DNA of 64,000 bases from Yersinia hibernica (GTDB lineage Bacteria > Pseudomonadota > Gammaproteobacteria > Enterobacterales > Enterobacteriaceae): NCBI RefSeq assembly GCF_004124235.1, contig NZ_CP032487.1:3472001-3536000 (forward strand). Reading direction: 5' to 3'. A program made the translations under genes and the position numbers. Shown here one piece after another: positions 59,048 to 64,000 of this stretch (within the stretch, counting starts at the first letter, position 1; every line of letters starts with the position of its first letter). The notes below the pieces were generated by a model. That model had not been told where the DNA came from. It made no database searches and saw only the letters and a list, made by a program, of their open reading frames with translations.

Positions 59048-59694
59048 AGAGTGAAGATATTTTTAAACAAATTTTAATCGCTGACACTTTATTGTCATTC
59101 AATGGCATTATTCCGTCGCTATCCGATTTTCAGCAAAAGCTGATAATGTTGATCACGGAATTTGGCCAGGCGCTTAAATCAGAGCAACATCCGCCAATCG
59201 AAATCGATCGCTTATGCCATCAACTTTGTCATTATCTTGATAAACGTGTTGACAGCATAATTAAAGATAAAGGGTTAAATTGGGATGGCTACTTATTATT
59301 AGATTACTTCTACGGATATAGTATGCCGCTACCGACTGATCACGTGAGCCTGGAAGCATTATTAAACAGCGATGATAAAATAATTTATCACTATGCATTC
59401 AAGATACTTCTGCTTTCGCGTAATTTGCCAGTTCGCGATATCAAATCGCAACAATTAATTGCACGTTATAGCCACAAGTTCGTACCACTCAATTTGGCTA
59501 TAACTGACGATGAAATTAACGTAGAACCCGACCTCGTCGAAGTGGCATGCGCTATCAAAGCGCCGGTCGAAAATGTGCTCACTCCAGTACCAAATAGTCA
59601 CTGGCGCTCTTTGAGCATCTCCTTCTTTGTTTTGACGTTAATGCTCTCCGCATTCTGGTTCTGGTGCGCTCGTTATTTAGGTGATATGTCTTAA
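59044..59694 (+). CDS. DotU-like (TssL-type) membrane protein
   Basis: 216 residues. The N-terminal part resembles the DotU/TssL cytoplasmic domain (RLCHQLCHYLDKRVD, HYAFKILLLSRN) and one C-terminal membrane helix (SISFFVLTLMLSAFWFWC) follows. It lacks the OmpA-like tail, unlike the other TssL. It overlaps the GT60-like gene by four bases and ends where the OmpA-like gene starts. It may be an accessory or second TssL; identity is moderately sure. Confidence 0.7.
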   Translation: MKSEDIFKQILIADTLLSFNGIIPSLSDFQQKLIMLITEFGQALKSEQHPPIEIDRLCHQLCHYLDKRVDSIIKDKGLNWDGYLLLDYFYGYSMPLPTDHVSLEALLNSDDKIIYHYAFKILLLSRNLPVRDIKSQQLIARYSHKFVPLNLAITDDEINVEPDLVEVACAIKAPVENVLTPVPNSHWRSLSISFFVLTLMLSAFWFWCARYLGDMS

Positions 59695-61386
59695 ATGTTT
59701 ACGGTTAAACTCAATAAACCGCTATTGCTGCTCTGGTTGGCGGCCAGTGGTTTCTTAATAGCAAGTATAAATTTTCAGGGAAATACGTTCTGGAATAACG
59801 TTATTTTCATTATATTTCTAACTCTATTAGCGGTGACTGTCTGGTGGCATTACACCCTGAAACCGGTACAAACTCAATCAGAGCAGTCTAATTCGGAAAA
59901 ACAGCCTCTCCAAGTGGAGACTCCACAGCCTACAGCTCAGGAAAATACGGTTATTTTAATCCTTGGTCCATACGCAGCTAAATGGTTTAGCAGCGCAGGC
60001 GCTAGTGATAATACTCGCTTTTCTGACCATGCGGTCTGGATATTAATTTCTGAACCAGAGACATTACAAAAACGGCTTAAATTTATTGCTGACAATCATC
60101 CTTCAGCTCAGGTTTTGGTTTTCTTTCCATTCCTACCAGATGTGCATGATAGTACGTCAATTATAATTTCACAGCTGACCAAATGGCGAAATAGTTTTGC
60201 CACATTGCCACTGCAAAACCCCATTTCTAGTGTATTGGCTATCTATTTACAATTAAGTGGGGAACGTCTCAGCCATAATCCGGATAATGCCTATTGGACA
60301 GGCAATATTAATCTTGCCAAGAAGGAAGAAGTCGATATTGCCAGTGCTTTTCAAGTACTAAACGATAAGTTTACCTTGCAAGATAACAACAGCACAGAAT
60401 TCGCTTCTCAACGTAATGCGATGGCGCACCAATTGTTTATCTGGCTGAACGAATCCGGAATCACCAATACCCTACAAGCACTATTTTCCCACACGTCATT
60501 ACAGTTAACTGATGTGATTTTGTCAGACAATGGCAAAGGATTTATCAAACATGGTGCCTGGTCAGCATGGCTGGAGAAAACTATGGGGATTCTGCCTGGT
60601 TTAGCCTCTGCTGTTTCACTGCCCCCATTGCCAAAAATTATTAATTGGCAAAAAAAACAAGTGATTCCAGTGGTAGAACCCGAAGTAATAGAACCACCTG
60701 CTCCAGTAAAATGGCTGTGGAGTTTGTGCTTTGCAGCAGTGCTATTAGCCTTTCATATGGCGCACACAGTGTCGCAAGAGAAGGTTTTCTCTCAGAAATT
60801 TAGCCAGCAATTAATCCCGTTAAATAATGTTAACGAGTTGTCTATCCAACATCTTGCTGAGAATCTTAAAGTGCTCGCCGACAAAGGAAAAATATTGTCC
60901 GCATGCGTAAATTCACCTGATATAACCCACTGGGGACTATCTCAATGTGCTCCATTATTGAAGCAAATAAACCATAAGATCGAAACTTATACAGATATTC
61001 CAGTGTTTAGTTCCGCCCAAATGGCACCACTGTTTGATTCAAATAGCAGCAAACTGAAACCGAACATGCAAACTAACAAGATACTGACATCTCTATTAAG
61101 TTTGCTAGAACATAATCCGGGCAGCAAAGTTTTAGTTGTTGGCCATTCAGATAATACCGGTAGCCCTTCAATTAATATGGCACTTTCTGAGCAACGTGCG
61201 CAGGTGGTTGCTGACTGGCTAATCAAACATAGCTCACTCTCTGCTAATGATCTGATTATTAGTGGAAAAGGTGCTTTAGAACCTGTGGCATCGAATGACA
61301 CAAAGATAGGACAAGACCAAAACAGACGTGTTGAAGTGCTGTTGTTACCAATTCAAGATAAGAACGCGGGAGTAAAAATTCAATGA
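59695..61386 (+). CDS. Large membrane protein with OmpA-like C-terminal domain
   Basis: 563 residues. Two hydrophobic segments at the N-terminus (about 9-27 and 34-52), a soluble middle, a further membrane helix near residue 340 (WLWSLCFAAVLLAFHMAHT), and an OmpA/MotB-type peptidoglycan-binding domain (FDSNSSKLKPN, VGHSDNTGSPSINMALSEQRAQ, NRRVEVLLL). With the preceding DotU-like protein it recreates the parts of a TssL, split over two genes. Overlaps the next gene by four bases. Confidence 0.75.
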   Translation: MFTVKLNKPLLLLWLAASGFLIASINFQGNTFWNNVIFIIFLTLLAVTVWWHYTLKPVQTQSEQSNSEKQPLQVETPQPTAQENTVILILGPYAAKWFSSAGASDNTRFSDHAVWILISEPETLQKRLKFIADNHPSAQVLVFFPFLPDVHDSTSIIISQLTKWRNSFATLPLQNPISSVLAIYLQLSGERLSHNPDNAYWTGNINLAKKEEVDIASAFQVLNDKFTLQDNNSTEFASQRNAMAHQLFIWLNESGITNTLQALFSHTSLQLTDVILSDNGKGFIKHGAWSAWLEKTMGILPGLASAVSLPPLPKIINWQKKQVIPVVEPEVIEPPAPVKWLWSLCFAAVLLAFHMAHTVSQEKVFSQKFSQQLIPLNNVNELSIQHLAENLKVLADKGKILSACVNSPDITHWGLSQCAPLLKQINHKIETYTDIPVFSSAQMAPLFDSNSSKLKPNMQTNKILTSLLSLLEHNPGSKVLVVGHSDNTGSPSINMALSEQRAQVVADWLIKHSSLSANDLIISGKGALEPVASNDTKIGQDQNRRVEVLLLPIQDKNAGVKIQ

Positions 61387-61859
61387 ATGCTACATCTTCA
61401 AATTATTCGATTTATGAGGGCACTTTTCTAACAACGGCCCCGATCCTAGATCAATCAGTGAATATCTTAATGTTCAGGGATCCTGATAATCACGAATATA
61501 ACATTATTATCAATCGTGCTGTACTGGTTGAACAGGAAACACCTGAAGCCTTCTGCGAAAAAGAAATGGAAGCATTACGTAATAAGCTGCCGGGTTTCCA
61601 AATTGAAGGTAAGTTACTAACCCATGAACTTGGCCCAGCCAAATTACCTGTAGTACAAGTAGCAAACAATTTTTTACAAAACGGGGAAAGGACTCGCCAA
61701 GTTCAGTCTATTGTGTTATTACCGCACCACCCCATTTCAAATCCAGATAGTCGTGTTGTACTTATTTTCACTTTAACAAGAACTGGGGGCGAATTTACTG
61801 AACATCAACGTAAACATTACGTAAAAATAATCAATAGTTTTAACCCAAAAGTAATATAG
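61383..61859 (+). CDS. Eag-type (DUF1795) T6SS effector chaperone-like protein
   Basis: 158 residues, DUF1795/DcrB-like fold. Proteins of this family (EagR, EagT) are T6SS chaperones that protect membrane segments of PAAR- or Rhs-effectors before loading. Last gene of the rightward operon, overlapping the OmpA-like gene by four bases. No cognate effector with hydrophobic N-terminal helices is seen beside it; it may act on VgrG, PAAR or an effector elsewhere. Confidence 0.75.
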   Translation: MNATSSNYSIYEGTFLTTAPILDQSVNILMFRDPDNHEYNIIINRAVLVEQETPEAFCEKEMEALRNKLPGFQIEGKLLTHELGPAKLPVVQVANNFLQNGERTRQVQSIVLLPHHPISNPDSRVVLIFTLTRTGGEFTEHQRKHYVKIINSFNPKVI

Positions 61860-61871
61860 CCGATTAATATA

Positions 61872-61911
61872 AGAAAAAAATCACTTCACATATATATAAT
61901 GTGAAGTGATT
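61872..61911. terminator. Terminator between the T6SS operon and the LuxR-type gene
   Basis: Perfect 13-bp stem, AATCACTTCACAT (61879-61891) and ATGTGAAGTGATT (61899-61911), with a seven-base loop. On the minus strand it is followed by seven T, so it ends leftward transcripts of the LuxR-type gene efficiently; it may also slow rightward ones. Confidence 0.85.
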
Positions 61912-62152
61912 CTCATCTAAAGATGCATTGGCAATACGATAATTTCATTGATAATCATGACACTATATCGTTATTGATACTGACTTTTTATTTTCAATCT
62001 GCAATCCAGGTTTTATATGATATTTCGACCATAAACGAAAGTATTAACTCACATAAAAACCCAACAAAACAGATAGATATTAGAGCACATCATTGTTAAC
62101 CGACCATTTTCGATATGGCCTAAAGTATAAATTTGCAGCTATGAACCTTAAC

Positions 62153-62749
62153 TCATCCATTTTCTGGTAAGTTATATTTATAGTCACTAATATCCAAACT
62201 ATTAACGTTATACTTCTCACATATATTACGGCGGTAATCAATGATTTTTTTATGAGTCGTCGAAAGTAATTCTGCTATCTGGTCATTATTTAATCCGAAA
62301 GTAATTAACTTCAATGTTTCCTGTTCTTTTTTTGTTAACACTGGCATTTCAGAACAATCACTATCCAAATTAACAACCTGACCATTATATTCCTTATCAC
62401 AAACCCGCTCTATTGTTGTTATAATATTTAATATACTCGTAGTTTTATATAAAACGGCATTGTAGAAATTAGGTAAGATACGCAAATCCATTTTATTATC
62501 ACATAAAACTATGACTTTAGATTTTTTCTTTATTTTCTTGAGCAAAGAATATGCACTTATGCAGTCAATTAATGTTATATCAACCAAGACCAGCATCGTA
62601 TTTTTATTTATCGAACTGATAAATGAATCGATGACATCATAAGTCTCGACAATAACCTCTTTTAAACTCGGAGTATTAAATACGTGATAAAAAATACATT
62701 CAAATGAGAATGACAGTAGTTTACATTTACTAAACACTATAACATTCAT
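62153..62749 (-). CDS. LuxR/RcsB-like orphan regulator
   Basis: 198 residues. The C-terminal helix-turn-helix reads LTKKEQETLKLITFGLNNDQIAELLSTTHKKIIDYRRNICEKYN, of the LuxR type. The N-terminal part resembles a receiver-like fold with weak conservation (LVLVDITLI). It is one of three related genes in the window. The ATG at 62749 follows GGCGGAAAT; 62773 is a less likely start. AT-rich, accessory-like. Confidence 0.8.
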   Translation of the reverse strand: MNVIVFSKCKLLSFSFECIFYHVFNTPSLKEVIVETYDVIDSFISSINKNTMLVLVDITLIDCISAYSLLKKIKKKSKVIVLCDNKMDLRILPNFYNAVLYKTTSILNIITTIERVCDKEYNGQVVNLDSDCSEMPVLTKKEQETLKLITFGLNNDQIAELLSTTHKKIIDYRRNICEKYNVNSLDISDYKYNLPENG

Positions 62750-62981
62750 ATTTCCGCCCCTCTCACTTATCAATCATTTAATAATTGTAATTAATGAAAA
62801 CTGAAGTAATTAATACAACCAATTTAAGACTATATATTTATGACATCTAGAATTTAATATTAATTTACAACAAAAACTGCATTATGTTGCACCCTAAAAA
62901 CGCGTTTATTTAAGATCCAGTTAATACATTCCCTGTATAAATCACATATCCTTTAGGATAAAAAAACACTAATAAATAGAG

Positions 62982-63584
62982 TTAGATACAAATAAAAATC
63001 GCATCATTATTACCATAACCCTTCATATTCGAGGCGTAATTATAAAACTCTAATTTATTTAAAACACCTAACTTTTTAATTGCACTTCTACGATAACTCA
63101 ATATTGTTTTCTCAGAACGATTAAGCATAGTAGATATATCGTTAATGCTATACCCATTACTAGTTAATTTAACCAGCCTACTTTCAGTTACTGAGAGTTG
63201 AATATTATCCTTTAACCCTAAAAATTTAATAATATCCTTACTCGTCATATTGCAGCAGTCCAAGTTAGCAACTTTAATTATTTTATTTATCTTATAAACA
63301 ATATCATCGATATCTAACCTATCACTATTAAATGGTATGTTTATAGTCAACATTGATTTATCCAAATCATTAGTGTCCTGACCTGCAACGCCATGATCTT
63401 GATAGATATTAACTATTACCATAAAATCCTCAAATATCACATTGACTTTTTTATTTCCTTTTTTTTCATAAGAATCAATTAACAAATAATCATTGCCAGA
63501 TCTTTTATTAAAAATCTTCTTTAATAAAGAAGTTAAACCTAATTTATAGAAGGTATTTTTGGTTATGATTGCCACTGATAACAT
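62982..63584 (-). CDS. LuxR/RcsB-like orphan regulator
   Basis: 200 residues. C-terminal LuxR-type helix-turn-helix (LSVTESRLVKLTSNGYSINDISTMLNRSEKTILSYRRSAIKKLG) after an N-terminal domain with little recognisable sequence. Sits upstream of, and in the same direction as, the other right-end regulator. No sensor kinase is visible. Its function as a T6SS or fimbrial regulator is inferred from position only. Confidence 0.78.
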   Translation of the reverse strand: MLSVAIITKNTFYKLGLTSLLKKIFNKRSGNDYLLIDSYEKKGNKKVNVIFEDFMVIVNIYQDHGVAGQDTNDLDKSMLTINIPFNSDRLDIDDIVYKINKIIKVANLDCCNMTSKDIIKFLGLKDNIQLSVTESRLVKLTSNGYSINDISTMLNRSEKTILSYRRSAIKKLGVLNKLEFYNYASNMKGYGNNDAIFICI

Positions 63585-63802
63585 TCACATATCCTTTATC
63601 TTTTATTACTTAAACAATGTATTTATTGATTAAGAATAGAAATAATCATATAAACAATTAGTATGATAATTTCTATTCTTAATCAGAGTAATTTTTAGCA
63701 GAAAAACTAAAAAGCATTACAGACTATGACTTGTGGTTAATATACAAGCTAAGCGTTTTCACTTATATATGTATATCCTACTAAACTATGCTAATTTGAT
63801 CT

Positions 63803-64000
63803 TGACCCGCCATCTCCGGACAGCTTCTGTATCTTAGGTTAACGATGCCCGCTGCCGCCGGTATTCCCTCGGAGAGTGATACCCCAGCGCACTGTGCGGG
63901 TGGTTTTCATTGTAATGCGTGAACGCTGCTGCAAGGTTTCGCAGGGCTGTCCTCACATCCGGTTTTGGCATGAACGCGATATAGTCTTCCTTCATCGTCT
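63803..64000 (-). mobile_element. IS3-family (IS2-like) insertion sequence, left part only
   Basis: The element appears to end near 63803, where TGACCCGCCATCTCCGGACAGC begins in the manner of an IS3-family terminal repeat. Only the 3' end of the transposase gene is inside the window; the rest lies to the right. Confidence 0.7.
63834..64000 (-). CDS. IS3-family transposase OrfB, C-terminal part
   Basis: The last 54 residues of an IS2-type DDE transposase are present, with [20 protein letters not shown] and YRRQRASLT at the C-terminus. The N-terminal part is outside the window to the right. Confidence 0.85.
   Translation of the reverse strand, partial: TMKEDYIAFMPKPDVRTALRNLAAAFTHYNENHPHSALGYHSPREYRRQRASLT

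Noticed and set aside
19644..64000. Second copy of the ssrA 3' end (attR) inside the window
   Set aside because: I did not notice a repeat of the CAGCTCCACCA end beyond the gene. The island end is assumed to be outside, but a computed search is needed.

Overview
The window is a Yersinia-type enterobacterial chromosome. It was assigned by gene order and protein similarity recalled from the family, not by a database search. The left 19.7 kb is core genome: lepB-lepA, the sigma-E operon rpoE-rseA-rseB-rseC, nadB, trmN6, srmB, grcA, ung, grpE, nadK, recN, bamE, rnfH-ratA, smpB and the tmRNA gene ssrA. A phospholipase/ankyrin pair of the yplA-yplB kind, known from Yersinia and Serratia, lies between srmB and grcA and supports the genus call.

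At the 3' end of ssrA there is a tyrosine recombinase of the P4/arm-domain type, which marks the left edge of an integrated island. It is preceded by two tandem pairs of a 10-bp repeat that look like integrase arm sites. Next come an AT-rich DNA cytosine methyltransferase and a GHKL (MORC/MutL-like) ATPase, which resemble a two-gene defence or restriction-modification remnant. The ATPase gene ends exactly at the terminal base of an IS1-family element. No second copy of the ssrA 3' end was noticed, so the right edge of the island is probably outside the window.

From 27.3 to 61.9 kb there is a complete type VI secretion system (T6SS). The leftward genes are clpV, then (after an embedded fimbrial operon) tssB, tssC, hcp, tssJ, tssK, tssL (with OmpA-like tail), tssM, vgrG, PAAR, an FHA protein, tagJ and tssE. 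The rightward genes are tssF, tssG, tssA, a two-domain fimbrial adhesin, a GT60/GlcNAc-transferase-like enzyme, a second DotU-like protein, a second OmpA-like protein and an Eag/DUF1795 chaperone. A chaperone-usher operon (pilin, chaperone, usher, minor pilin) sits between clpV and tssB, while its likely tip adhesin is in the rightward tss operon. T6SS and fimbria are therefore interleaved on both strands.

The most unusual feature is the VgrG. Its C-terminus is about 96 copies of an 18-bp repeat encoding the hexapeptide TPEPTE, a Thr/Pro-rich mucin-like tail. The same locus encodes a protein of the family that adds GlcNAc to Thr- or Pro-rich polypeptides. My main hypothesis is that the GT60-like enzyme glycosylates the VgrG tail or the fimbria. 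The repeat also carries three separate clusters of small insertions, each adding up to exactly +3, so the reading frame is restored every time.

Three orphan response-regulator-like LuxR/RcsB-type proteins without a recognisable phosphoacceptor domain flank the locus (one left, two right), and the window ends inside an IS3-family (IS2-like) transposase gene.
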